Shown here: positions 1-6,469 of the stretch, one piece after another
Position numbering within the stretch: position 1 is the stretch's first letter
Layout of the letters: each line of letters opens with the position of its first letter
Notes under the pieces: generated by a model
The model's input: only the letters and a program-made list of their open reading frames with translations
Told to the model about the DNA's origin: nothing
Databases searched by the model: none
Assembly (NCBI GenBank): GCA_938024025.1
Contig: CALJBY010000325.1
Location: 1-8,999, forward strand
From: an uncultured bacterium
Lineage (GTDB): Bacteria > Desulfobacterota > WTBG01
DNA: 8,999 nt
Direction of reading: 5' to 3'
Made by a program: the position numbers and the translations under genes

Positions 1-2
1 TC

Positions 3-92
3 CAACCCATCCAACAGCAACAGCAAGTCATCATTCTCAATCCACAGGTACTTGAAAAAACGGCCAGGGGGTATGTAACAGCCCCCTCATAA
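3..92 (+). CDS. Possible 3' end of an unidentified plus-strand gene
   Basis: An open plus-strand frame enters from the left edge and stops with TAA at 90-92, giving 29 residues that begin QPIQQQQQ and end GYVTAPS. The glutamine run and the following ILNPQVLEKTARGY stretch look like a plausible protein C-terminus. I recognise no family. The minus strand also has a short open stretch here, so the coding direction is not certain. A weak terminator-like hairpin at 156-177 would suit a plus-strand gene ending here. Confidence 0.3.
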   Translation, partial: QPIQQQQQVIILNPQVLEKTARGYVTAPS

Positions 93-155
93 GACTGATC
101 TCCACTCCTTTCCATTGCAAGAACCTGGGCACTTTGCCATAGTTTCATTTAAACC

Positions 156-177
156 AGCATCGTACCCTGCTTTTTTT
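156..177 (+). terminator. Weak rho-independent terminator candidate
   Basis: AGCA (156-159) pairs with TGCT (168-171) around an 8-nt loop and runs directly into a stretch of seven T (171-177). The stem is only 4 bp, so this is a weak candidate. Its position, after a possible plus-strand gene end at 92 and before the cysM promoter region, is what makes it worth listing. Confidence 0.25.
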
Positions 178-191
178 GTGCATAAAAGCTC

Positions 192-221
192 TTGACCAGA
201 ACGCACAATATATACTATTAA
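192..221 (+). promoter_or_regulatory. Candidate promoter of the cysM-like gene
   Basis: TTGACC at 192-197 is a good -35 match (5 of 6 bases). TATTAA at 216-221 lies 18 bp further on; TACTAT at 213-218 with a 15-bp spacer is an alternative. The region is AT-rich and 58-87 bp upstream of the GTG start at 279. The proposed -10 lies inside the palindrome at 211-232, an arrangement typical of repressor-controlled promoters. Confidence 0.4.
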
Positions 222-232
222 TTTATAGTATA
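211..232. promoter_or_regulatory. Perfect 8+8 bp palindrome, likely operator for the cysM-like gene
   Basis: TATACTAT (211-218) and ATAGTATA (225-232) are perfect inverted copies separated by the AT-only spacer TAATTT. The site overlaps the probable -10 region and ends 46 bp before the start codon. The symmetry suits a dimeric winged-helix repressor of, for example, the ArsR, GntR or Rrf2 type, but I cannot name the regulator. No run of T follows, so a terminator is less likely. Confidence 0.5.
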
Positions 233-278
233 CATCATACCACATAAGGCGACCACCATTGCTGAAAGGAGAACTGCT

Positions 279-1187
279 GTGAGTGTTTTATCGATCATCG
301 GAAATACCCCTCTTACCGAGCTCGTTGGGTTAAATGGAAATAGTAAGGTACGTATCCTGGGCAAACTTGAGGGTAATAATCCGGGAGGATCTGTAAAGGA
401 TCGTCCGGCTTACTATATGATAAAAAAAGCAGAAGAAGCTGGTGACCTGACCAGGGAAAAAACCATTCTGGAACCTACCTCAGGTAATACGGGAATTGCC
501 CTGGCTATGATTGGAGCGGCCAAGGGATATCGGGTTAAACTGGTTATGCCGGGATGTGCCAGTATAGAACGGCAGCATACCCTTAAGGCCTTTGGTGCAG
601 AGGTTGTTCTCTCACCACCAAAAGAAGCTACCGACGGGGCAATCAGGTTGGCACATCAGCTTTTTCAAGAATCTCCCGATACCTACTATATGCCTAATCA
701 GTTTGAAAATGAAAACAATATCCTGTCCCATTACGAAACGACAGGCCCTGAGATTTATGCCCAGACTAATGGTGAGGTTGATGTTTTCGTTGCAGGATTA
801 GGAACCACGGGTACTATCATTGGCGTAGGAAGATATTTGAAAGAACAAAATCCTTCAATTAAGATTGCTGCGGTCGAACCAACTGAAGGTCATACCATTC
901 AGGGGCTTAAAAATATGACCGAGTCTATCGTTCCCACCATTTATCACCCGGAGGAGCTGGATGAGAAGGTTATGATTGATGATGATGAGGCTTTTGAAGT
1001 CGCCAGGAAACTCTCCACGAATGCAGGACTTTTTGTGGGGATGTCCAGCGGGGCAGCAGTGGCAGGTGCACTCCGGCTCGCACAGGATATGGATTCAGGA
1101 ACTATTGTGGTGATTCTCCCTGATAGAGGAGATCGCTATTTGAGCACCACTCTTTTTCTTCCCATATGTGGGAAATGCCCCCCGTAA
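279..1187 (+). CDS. cysM: Cysteine synthase B-like O-acetylserine sulfhydrylase
   Basis: This is a cytoplasmic PLP enzyme of the fold-type II family, expected to make cysteine from O-acetylserine (or an activated serine relative) and sulfide or thiosulfate. At 302 residues it has the usual CysM length. The substrate loop GNTPL is at 8-12; the PLP lysine is K40 in GGSVKDR; the TSGNTG loop is at 67-72; the phosphate-binding GTTGT is at 175-179; the SSGAA and DRGDRYLST motifs are near the C-terminus. The SIERQ stretch (95-99) is CysM-like, but O-phosphoserine or cystathionine-type activity cannot be excluded. The GTG start is chosen because AAAGGAGAA lies just upstream and the protein begins correctly at the family N-terminus. 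The C-terminus ends in CGKCPP, with a CxxC pair (C297, C300). It is transcribed alone and converges on bioB. Confidence 0.88.
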   Translation: MSVLSIIGNTPLTELVGLNGNSKVRILGKLEGNNPGGSVKDRPAYYMIKKAEEAGDLTREKTILEPTSGNTGIALAMIGAAKGYRVKLVMPGCASIERQHTLKAFGAEVVLSPPKEATDGAIRLAHQLFQESPDTYYMPNQFENENNILSHYETTGPEIYAQTNGEVDVFVAGLGTTGTIIGVGRYLKEQNPSIKIAAVEPTEGHTIQGLKNMTESIVPTIYHPEELDEKVMIDDDEAFEVARKLSTNAGLFVGMSSGAAVAGALRLAQDMDSGTIVVILPDRGDRYLSTTLFLPICGKCPP

Positions 1188-1255
1188 ACAGCAGGATATT
1201 CTGTCCTCCCAGATACGCTCGTGCTACCTTAGCTCCCCCGCCTTTATAAGAACCA

Positions 1256-2266
1256 TCACTTATATCGAGGGGTAAAACCCAAATCGTGCATTTCCTGCAG
1301 ATCTGTGTCAGGGTTACGTCCACTGGTGGTCAAGTAGTTTCCTACCATCGTTCCATTGGCACCGGCTAAATAGAGCAGTGGCTGCAGTGTTCTCAGGCAC
1401 ACTTCCCTCCCTCCGCATACCCTAATGTCTTTATGAGGAAGGACAAACCGAAAAAGAGCAATAATCTTTAGAATTTCAAGGGGAGGTAATAGAGAGTAGT
1501 CTTCAGCCGGGGTTCCTGCAACTGGATTGAGAAAATTGAGTGGAATAGAATCAACATTAAGGTCTCTGAGTGTGAAGGCCAGTTCAATCCTCTGTTCAGA
1601 TGTTTCTCCAAGACCAAAAATACCGCCCGCACAGATTTCAAAGCCTGCTCTCTGTGCAGCCAGAATAGTCTGCACGCGCTCCTTATAAGTGTGGGTTGAA
1701 CAAATGGAGGGGAAATAGCTCTCTGCAGTTTCCAGATTATGGTGGTACCGCTTAAGCCCCGCCTCCCGAAGACAGCTCAGCTCATCTTCAGTGAGCACAC
1801 CAAGAGAAGCACAGGGCAGCAGTTCCGTTTTTCCTGTAATTTCGCGGATAGATGCACATACTGATGCCAGCGCTTTGTCACCCGTTATACCCTTCCCGCT
1901 GGTTACAATCCCAAAATGATGTGCCCCATTATGGCGGGCATCCTGAGCACTTTTTAGCACTGCAGGTGCATCGAGCAATGGATAGATCCTGACATCTGTT
2001 TTATGGTGCTTTGACTGTGCACAGAATATGCAATCCTCAGAACAGCGACCTGATTGTGCGTTGACAACAGCGCAAAGATCGACTGTCTCACCTTTAAAAT
2101 ATTTCCTTAACCTCGTAGCATGTGACATCAATTGCAGTAACTCTTCCTGGGCATTAAGCGCTAAAATACGCTGCGCTTGACCGTAGGTGATAGCACCACC
2201 ATTGATGATGTGACCAGTCAACTCATCTAAAAATGTAGCGAGCTCAGTAAAGCTATCTGCTTGCAT
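1256..2266 (-). CDS. bioB: Biotin synthase, radical SAM, with unusual auxiliary-cluster ligands
   Basis: BioB inserts sulfur into dethiobiotin, the last step of biotin synthesis, using a radical-SAM [4Fe-4S] cluster and a second iron-sulfur cluster that supplies the sulfur. The 336-residue protein has the radical-SAM motif C75-x3-C79-x2-C82 in SGRCSEDCIFCAQS, the YHHNLET stretch at 174-180, ICAGGIFGLGE from 211, and GGRE at 285-288. By alignment from memory with E. coli, the auxiliary-cluster ligands C128, C188 and R260 correspond to C152, C212 and R282, but the C97 position is G119 (HHFGIVTSG). Extra cysteines occur at C284 and C290. The start lies 17 bp after yedF with only a weak ribosome site (GAGTGA), so translation may be coupled to yedF. 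No other bio gene is present. Identity is secure; the cluster type is inference. Confidence 0.93.
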   Translation of the reverse strand: MQADSFTELATFLDELTGHIINGGAITYGQAQRILALNAQEELLQLMSHATRLRKYFKGETVDLCAVVNAQSGRCSEDCIFCAQSKHHKTDVRIYPLLDAPAVLKSAQDARHNGAHHFGIVTSGKGITGDKALASVCASIREITGKTELLPCASLGVLTEDELSCLREAGLKRYHHNLETAESYFPSICSTHTYKERVQTILAAQRAGFEICAGGIFGLGETSEQRIELAFTLRDLNVDSIPLNFLNPVAGTPAEDYSLLPPLEILKIIALFRFVLPHKDIRVCGGREVCLRTLQPLLYLAGANGTMVGNYLTTSGRNPDTDLQEMHDLGFTPRYK

Positions 2267-2283
2267 GTGTGATATTCACTCAA

Positions 2284-2880
2284 TCAGAATTTTACAATCT
2301 TGTCAGCATTGGTAAGTGCTTCCATTATCGTCAGTGCATTTGAGACTGTTCCCACCCGTACCTTATCTCTGATATTGAAAAAATCGAGGCACGTACCGCA
2401 TATGAGCAGGGTAAATCCGGAGTCACACAGTTTAGACAGGGTTTCAAGGACGTAAGAACCAGAGGTCGCAAGTTTAACGCCCGTACTTATAAGTACAATG
2501 GTACTTGTCCTCTCCGGTAGTACCTCGATAGCATTTAAAAAACCGTTTACCAGAACCTTGCCTAATTCCCGGTTGCTTCCTATAAAATCGGCGTCAAATA
2601 AATACGCCAGCGATTCTCCAGCTCCTTCTTTCGCTGCCACCCGATGGGAAGCCTGCTGTGAAGATACTTTCGCTATGCGCAGGATAAAGGAATCATCTTT
2701 CATCTCATGAGAAACAGTACATCCCCTGCTTTCAGCCATCCTCATGACATTGTCCCGTGCTACCTCACCCGTAACGGATACTATCACCTCACCGCATTCA
2801 ATTTCATCAAGAGCCTTTGTTGTTAACACAACGGGTTGTGGACACGCTAATCCTTTTGCATTAACTTCAACTACCTTCAT
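2284..2880 (-). CDS. yedF: YedF-type sulfurtransferase-like protein (TusA domain plus DsrE-like domain)
   Basis: The N-terminal part (about 1-70) is a TusA/SirA-like domain with the signature GLACPQP, where C13 is the expected persulfide-carrying residue. The C-terminal part (about 95-198) is a DsrE-like fold ending in the diagnostic LICGTCLDFF (C161, C164) followed by VGTVSNALTIMEAL, which matches the YedF family associated with selenium metabolism. The ATG at 2880 is preferred over the in-frame GTG at 2886 because AAGGAG lies 7 nt before the ATG (reading AAGGAGTGCTTATG) and overlaps the GTG. This gives 198 residues. The gene lies between mnmA (67 bp upstream) and bioB (17 bp downstream), so it may deliver sulfur to either. 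The selenium role is known for the family, but no selD or selA lies in this window. Confidence 0.87.
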   Translation of the reverse strand: MKVVEVNAKGLACPQPVVLTTKALDEIECGEVIVSVTGEVARDNVMRMAESRGCTVSHEMKDDSFILRIAKVSSQQASHRVAAKEGAGESLAYLFDADFIGSNRELGKVLVNGFLNAIEVLPERTSTIVLISTGVKLATSGSYVLETLSKLCDSGFTLLICGTCLDFFNIRDKVRVGTVSNALTIMEALTNADKIVKF

Positions 2881-2947
2881 AAGCACTCCTTAGCATAGAC
2901 CGACTCCTTTTACACGGTACCATGGGGCCTGTGACAATAGCCCATGC

Positions 2948-4021
2948 TCACTTTTCACTTTTGTCTATTATTCCCCCACCCACAACACAGTCCTCATCAT
3001 AAAATACTACCGCCTGGCCCGGTGTTACTGCTAGTTGGGGCTCTTGAAATGTTACGTGAACGGCACCATTCACTGGTGGATACAGTATACCTGCAAATGG
3101 TTCCTGTGCATACCTGATCTTCATGGTTACCTCCAGAGGCTGGCTGATACCCTCAACGCCAATGAAGTTGACATCCTGGGCGATAAGGCCCCTATGGGCA
3201 AGTTCTTCTCTGTTACCTACCACAACAGCATTTTTCCCTTCGTTAATTTCTATCACATAGAGAGGTTTGCTCGCAGCAATGCCAAGGCCTTTTCTTTGTC
3301 CTATGGTATACAGCCATATCCCCTCATGGGTTCCTAAGACAGTTCCTTTTCTGTCAACAATTGGTCCGGGGTGCGCGGGAACATTGATGAGTTCTTTATA
3401 GTCTCCCGAAAAGAAATCCTGACTGTCCGGCTTGTCATGGGTGTTCAGCCCAAACGCAGTTGCTTTCTTCCGAACCTCTTGCTTGGTATAGTCTCCTAAA
3501 GGAAAGACTACGCTGCTCAACTGTTCCTGGGAAAGAAAGGCCAGCCAATAGGATTGATCTTTTTTCCTGTCGTGTGCCTTCTTTAAGCAGTACCGTCTTT
3601 TCAACTGGTTAAACTCAACCCGTGCGTAATGCCCGGTGGCAAAAAAATCAAAGCCGACCCCTGAGAGGTGTGCCTTGGCAAGGAGTTGCTTGAACTTGAT
3701 TTTCTGATTGCACTTGATACAGGGATTAGGCGTTCTGCCGGCAAGATACTCTTGCTTAAAATAATCGAGAATGGTGCTTTTATATTCCCGTGTTAAATCT
3801 ATCACATAAAAGGGAATCTCAAGGAACGCTGCAACCTGTTGAGCATCTTCTATGTCCATTACTTCATCCGGACCATAACATGCATGATACGGTCCTGTGT
3901 CAAGGGGGATACCATCCCACAGCTTCATGCAAATGCCTATGACATCATGCCCCTGTTCCTTGAGCAGGGCTGCAGCAACTGATGAATCAACCCCGCCACT
4001 CATACCAACCGCTACTTTCAC
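2948..4021 (-). CDS. mnmA: tRNA 2-thiouridine synthase MnmA, variant lacking the second catalytic cysteine
   Basis: MnmA activates U34 of Lys, Glu and Gln tRNAs with ATP and adds sulfur to C2. The 357-residue protein opens with the PP-loop SGGVDSS (8-14), followed by TPNPCIKCNQKIKF (C101, C104), FATGHYARV (127-135), KKDQSYWLAFL (153-163) and YTIGQRKGLGI, all family hallmarks, then the C-terminal beta domains. In E. coli the first site is D99/C102 and the second is C199. Here the first site is a CxxC pair, and the segment that should carry the second cysteine reads PDSQDFFSGDY (198-208) with none. The insert HACYGPDEVMDIEDA (46-60) adds C48. The start is GTG at 4021, with AAGGGA 9 nt upstream. 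It is the first gene of the mnmA-yedF-bioB group. I believe a subfamily with SQDF-type sequences exists, so this is probably natural variation and not decay. Confidence 0.9.
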   Translation of the reverse strand: MKVAVGMSGGVDSSVAAALLKEQGHDVIGICMKLWDGIPLDTGPYHACYGPDEVMDIEDAQQVAAFLEIPFYVIDLTREYKSTILDYFKQEYLAGRTPNPCIKCNQKIKFKQLLAKAHLSGVGFDFFATGHYARVEFNQLKRRYCLKKAHDRKKDQSYWLAFLSQEQLSSVVFPLGDYTKQEVRKKATAFGLNTHDKPDSQDFFSGDYKELINVPAHPGPIVDRKGTVLGTHEGIWLYTIGQRKGLGIAASKPLYVIEINEGKNAVVVGNREELAHRGLIAQDVNFIGVEGISQPLEVTMKIRYAQEPFAGILYPPVNGAVHVTFQEPQLAVTPGQAVVFYDEDCVVGGGIIDKSEK

Positions 4022-4203
4022 CGTTTATGATCCCTTGCGTTTTACCGTGCATTCTTACAGGCCTACATGCACCTTAGAAGTGTACCGGCATGTTTTTCCA
4101 AAAAAAATGATCGTAGTATACCGGTTCCGTAATTACCAGTGTTTTTATTCGGGTATCACGTAAACTGTTCCGTACCAGGCTTCGCCCGCCCTATTGTTTA
4201 TTG
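4022..4203. other. Intergenic region between the two minus-strand gene groups
   Basis: This 182-bp stretch shows no credible gene on either strand. A small GGC-GAA-GCC hairpin on the minus strand (near 4180-4190) follows the end of the gene at 4204 but has no T-run, so it is not a convincing terminator. The mnmA-proximal half is AT-rich and contains a candidate -10. Confidence 0.5.
4115..4120 (-). promoter_or_regulatory. Candidate -10 box of the mnmA-yedF-bioB group
   Basis: On the minus strand this reads TATACT, a near-consensus -10, about 95 bp upstream of the mnmA GTG start. No convincing -35 lies 16-18 bp upstream (the best is AACACT). The TATACTA at this site equals 7 bases of one half of the palindrome at 211-232, but no second half follows, so I do not call an operator. 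Confidence 0.3.
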
Positions 4204-5025
4204 TTACATTTCCTGCAACTGATCCAGCACTGCCTGATGTCGCGCACAAAACTCATAGGGTGAGAAAAGTTGTGCCTGTAACAATTCACTTTGTCTGTGC
4301 GCATTGAATAACCTGCAATTCCTATCTTCACAAAATGGATATCCTTGCAGGTAGTAAAAGAGTGCCTGTGCAGCGTAGCCTTTTAAAACATCGGTCAAAC
4401 GAGGATCATGGTAGTCTATGCACGATTCCTTAAAGTGTTCCTTTAGTGCATGCACCTCTTCTCCCAGGTGTCTTCTCAGATAAAAATCCCTTGGTTTGGC
4501 CGGGGCCTCAACAATACCCGAAGTGGACAGGAGTGTTGGCAATCCATAGATGCTCACCCGGGCATGATAGCGGTGGTTGTTAGTATCCCAGGTTGCAAAG
4601 AGCTGGTTGGTTACTACCAGATGGAGATGGTCCAGGTTCCTTTCCTGAGGAGCTATGAAGTTCCCATAGAGCTGCTGCAGATTAAAGCCTTCATAAATGA
4701 CCCCGCACGCCCTCCCCGTTGCTTTGGTAAGATTTCTCCTCTCATAATCAATTTCGGGCTTGAGGGAATCAACCCGAACATCCTTTTTCGTAACATCACG
4801 AACCTTGAGGCGTGCCATGTGAAGAGCAGTTTCACTGATAATGCTCTCTTTTTCTTCACCCGTATGGGAACGAAGAGCCCAACTGACAAATTCAGGACGG
4901 CTATCAACTGACGCTCTCACCAGTGATCGGACATAGTGAGCCATCTCACCGCTGTTGACCTGATCTGCTCCTGTTCCGTAATAGATGTGTATAAAGGAAG
5001 GAATAGCTAAAAAAGGATGAGCCAT
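4204..5025 (-). CDS. DUF6775-like protein, metzincin-like without catalytic histidines
   Basis: I recall the motif pattern YHARVSIYG, STSGIVEAPAKPRDFY and CxxxxCRLFNAH from an uncharacterised, mainly archaeal family that I believe is DUF6775, sometimes labelled putative metallopeptidase. The 273-residue protein has no signal peptide or membrane segment. A likely zinc site is C232-x4-C237-x5-H243 and C260-x2-H263, resembling the structural zinc site of archaemetzincins. Aligning that site places A221-L-F-Y-Y-L-Q-G228-Y-P-F-C232 on the archaemetzincin HExxHxxGxxHC motif: the Gly and Cys match, but the catalytic His and Glu residues are absent. The start ATG at 5025 lies only 7 bp after the thi4 stop, so the two are almost surely co-translated. 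Its function is unknown; a metal or sulfur-handling role linked to Thi4 is inference. The family name is given from memory. Confidence 0.6.
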   Translation of the reverse strand: MAHPFLAIPSFIHIYYGTGADQVNSGEMAHYVRSLVRASVDSRPEFVSWALRSHTGEEKESIISETALHMARLKVRDVTKKDVRVDSLKPEIDYERRNLTKATGRACGVIYEGFNLQQLYGNFIAPQERNLDHLHLVVTNQLFATWDTNNHRYHARVSIYGLPTLLSTSGIVEAPAKPRDFYLRRHLGEEVHALKEHFKESCIDYHDPRLTDVLKGYAAQALFYYLQGYPFCEDRNCRLFNAHRQSELLQAQLFSPYEFCARHQAVLDQLQEM

Positions 5026-5032
5026 TGTACCG

Positions 5033-5821
5033 CTATTGATTAAGCTTTTCTAAAGCGATCTCAGCTCCCTTCTTCCCGGAAAGAAGCATTGAACCAAAGG
5101 TTGGGCCCATTCGGGGAAGACCAAAGGTTGTAGAAACCGACATTCCCATGACAATAAGCCCGGGATGGACCTCACCGGTATGCTCCACCAGTAAATCCTC
5201 AGACTGTTCCACCCACATAGCTCCAAACCCGGCTTTTTTAATCAACCCTCTTTCCTCCAATGTAGTTACCACGCATGCATCATGGCCGGTTGCATCAATG
5301 ACGAGTTTTGATTCCATTGCCACGGGGTCAACACAGGTAATTTCTCTCGGCAGTGCTCTAACGGGAGTCCAGTTGACCACCACACCACTCACCCTATTGT
5401 TTTCTCGAAGCACCAGATCTTCATAGATGGTCATATTGGCAATGATAACTCCTGCATCACATGCTGCGGCAATTAACTTGGAACAGGCATGTGGTCCATC
5501 AGCAACATAGAGCCCTTCCATATATTTTTTAAAGGGTATCTGCAGTTCAGAAAGGATATGCTGGGCAGGTTCTCTCACCGTAACTTTATTCATAAGGTAC
5601 CCACCAATCCAAAATCCACCACCCAGATAGTTATTTCTCTCGACAATTAAAACCTTCACACCTTTGCTCGCCAGCTCTCTTCCTGCCATTAAACCACTGG
5701 GGCCTCCACCAACCACAATCACATCGCTCTCAACATATTCAGAAAACTGCTTACTGAATTCAGATACAATAGCCCTGGTAACATCCTTTTCACTTGCCTT
5801 GCTAAAAATTTTTTCTGTCAT
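5033..5821 (-). CDS. thi4: Thiamine thiazole synthase, Thi4 type, with Cys at the sulfur-donor position
   Basis: Thi4 builds the thiazole moiety of thiamin from NAD and glycine. Archaeal enzymes use free sulfide; yeast Thi4 gives up its own cysteine. The 262-residue protein has the dinucleotide-binding GGGPSG at 38-43, [11 protein letters not shown] from 61, VVNWTPV from 148, DATGHDA and [11 protein letters not shown] near the C-terminus, all typical of Thi4. The residue just before VDP, which is His in methanogen enzymes and Cys205 in yeast, is C163 here (ITCVDP). A very strong ribosome site, AGGAGG, lies 4 nt before the ATG. MOSC ends 18 bp upstream and the DUF6775-like gene begins 7 bp downstream. 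No ThiG, ThiF or ThiS gene is in the window, which suits the Thi4 route. Identity is secure; the sulfur source is not. Confidence 0.92.
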   Translation of the reverse strand: MTEKIFSKASEKDVTRAIVSEFSKQFSEYVESDVIVVGGGPSGLMAGRELASKGVKVLIVERNNYLGGGFWIGGYLMNKVTVREPAQHILSELQIPFKKYMEGLYVADGPHACSKLIAAACDAGVIIANMTIYEDLVLRENNRVSGVVVNWTPVRALPREITCVDPVAMESKLVIDATGHDACVVTTLEERGLIKKAGFGAMWVEQSEDLLVEHTGEVHPGLIVMGMSVSTTFGLPRMGPTFGSMLLSGKKGAEIALEKLNQ

Positions 5822-5839
5822 CTTACCTCCTGTGCTCGT

Positions 5840-6292
5840 TTAATTGACATCAGCTGGTTCTTCGATCCGGATGGCATCACCCTCTTTGATGATTCCTCCC
5901 TGGATCACCTTAGCAAAAATCCCTTCCTTCGGCATAATACATTTACCGACCTGCTTAAAAATGGCACATCCGGTGTGACACTCCTTGCCAATCTGGGTTA
6001 CTTCTAACAAAACTTCTTGACCGACTGAAAGACTGGTCCCTACCGGCAGGTGAGGAAGATCCACCCCCTCGGTTGTAAGGTTTTCAGCAAAATCGCCGGG
6101 TTTAAGATCCAGGCCCGTCGACCGCATCTTTTCAATACTTTCAAGAGCTAAAAGACTTACCTGCCGGTGTGTATCACATTCACTGTGGGCATCATCCAGA
6201 AGGCCAAAGTTTTCCTTGAAAACACCCTGTCCAATACTCTCTTTCCTTGTCCCCTTGCTTTCACTTCTGCAAACAGCAATAATCCTTGCCAT
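5840..6292 (-). CDS. Stand-alone MOSC domain protein
   Basis: MOSC domains are the sulfur-carrier-like domains of molybdenum cofactor sulfurases; free-standing versions are predicted to move sulfur or handle molybdopterin-type cofactors. This 150-residue protein is one complete MOSC domain: RQVSLLALESIE (43-54), PGDFAENLTTEG (65-76), and the signature GKECHTGCAIFKQVGKCIMP (102-121) with C105, C109 and C118. There is no fused MogA or MoaC domain. The start ATG has only a modest ribosome site (AAGAGAG, 7 nt upstream). It lies directly upstream of thi4, so a role in sulfur supply to that operon is plausible, but a molybdenum role elsewhere cannot be excluded. A mobile-element-like insert now separates it from NIL-ferredoxin. 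Confidence 0.85.
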   Translation of the reverse strand: MARIIAVCRSESKGTRKESIGQGVFKENFGLLDDAHSECDTHRQVSLLALESIEKMRSTGLDLKPGDFAENLTTEGVDLPHLPVGTSLSVGQEVLLEVTQIGKECHTGCAIFKQVGKCIMPKEGIFAKVIQGGIIKEGDAIRIEEPADVN

Positions 6293-6306
6293 TACGTTGC
6301 TCTCTT

Positions 6307-6314
6307 AAAATTGA
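6307..6314. repeat. Direct flanking repeat, left copy (AAAATTGA)
   Basis: AAAATTGA occurs here and again at 6613-6620, at the two ends of the hairpin-rich insert. It fits a target-site duplication of 6 bp (AAAATT), with the next two bases GA matching by chance, or of 8 bp. Keeping one copy and deleting the insert gives a perfectly sensible gene junction. Confidence 0.5.
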
Positions 6315-6395
6315 TGGTCCCATAAAAAGTCAAAATCAGACGACAAAGTAAATAGCTTCAGCTGCACGGAAAAACGCGCAAATACGAAGGAATGA

Positions 6396-6415
6396 GGCGT
6401 ACTAACCTGTACGCC
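6396..6415. repeat. Stem-loop, 7-bp perfect stem
   Basis: GGCGTAC (6396-6402) and GTACGCC (6409-6415) pair perfectly around TAACCT. The stem is GC-rich but no T-run follows on either strand, so it is not a standard terminator. It is the first of three hairpins inside the MITE-like element. Confidence 0.7.
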
Positions 6416-6427
6416 GGCTTGGCCGCC

Positions 6428-6462
6428 TTGCCCGCGCTCGGCCAGGGAGCGCAGCCAGGCAA
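6428..6462. repeat. Nested GC-rich stem-loop
   Basis: GCGCTC (6434-6439) pairs with GAGCGC (6447-6452) around a 7-nt loop. Outside it, TTGCC (6428-6432) pairs with GGCAA (6458-6462). The block is clearly richer in G and C than the surrounding DNA. Confidence 0.65.
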
Positions 6463-6469
6463 TGATTCA

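Noticed and set aside
1188..1255. Possible bidirectional terminator between cysM and bioB
   Set aside because: The only hairpin (AGGA with TCCT around 7 nt) has a 4-bp stem and no T-run on either strand, so I do not call it.
1102..1323. Minus-strand reading frame of 73 codons spanning the cysM and bioB ends
   Set aside because: It overlaps both well-supported genes, has no ribosome site and resembles no family. It is a chance open frame across the convergent junction.
2284..2886. Selenocysteine or selenium-operon signal around yedF
   Set aside because: I saw no in-frame TGA read-through, SECIS-like hairpin or sel gene in the window. The YedF family link alone is not evidence of selenium use here.
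2921..2946. CATGGG/CCCATG hairpin between mnmA and yedF
   Set aside because: The 6-bp stem has a 14-nt loop and no T-run in the direction of transcription. It could attenuate, but the support is too thin.
4450..4911. Plus-strand open frame of 153 codons opposite the DUF6775-like gene
   Set aside because: It lies antisense to a coherent protein with family-like motifs and has no ribosome site or recognisable domain.
6293..6360. Promoter for MOSC-thi4 inside the left end of the insert (TTGACT ... TTTTAA)
   Set aside because: The -10 would lie about 11 nt before the start codon and matches poorly. The operon probably reads through from upstream, or uses a start I cannot locate.
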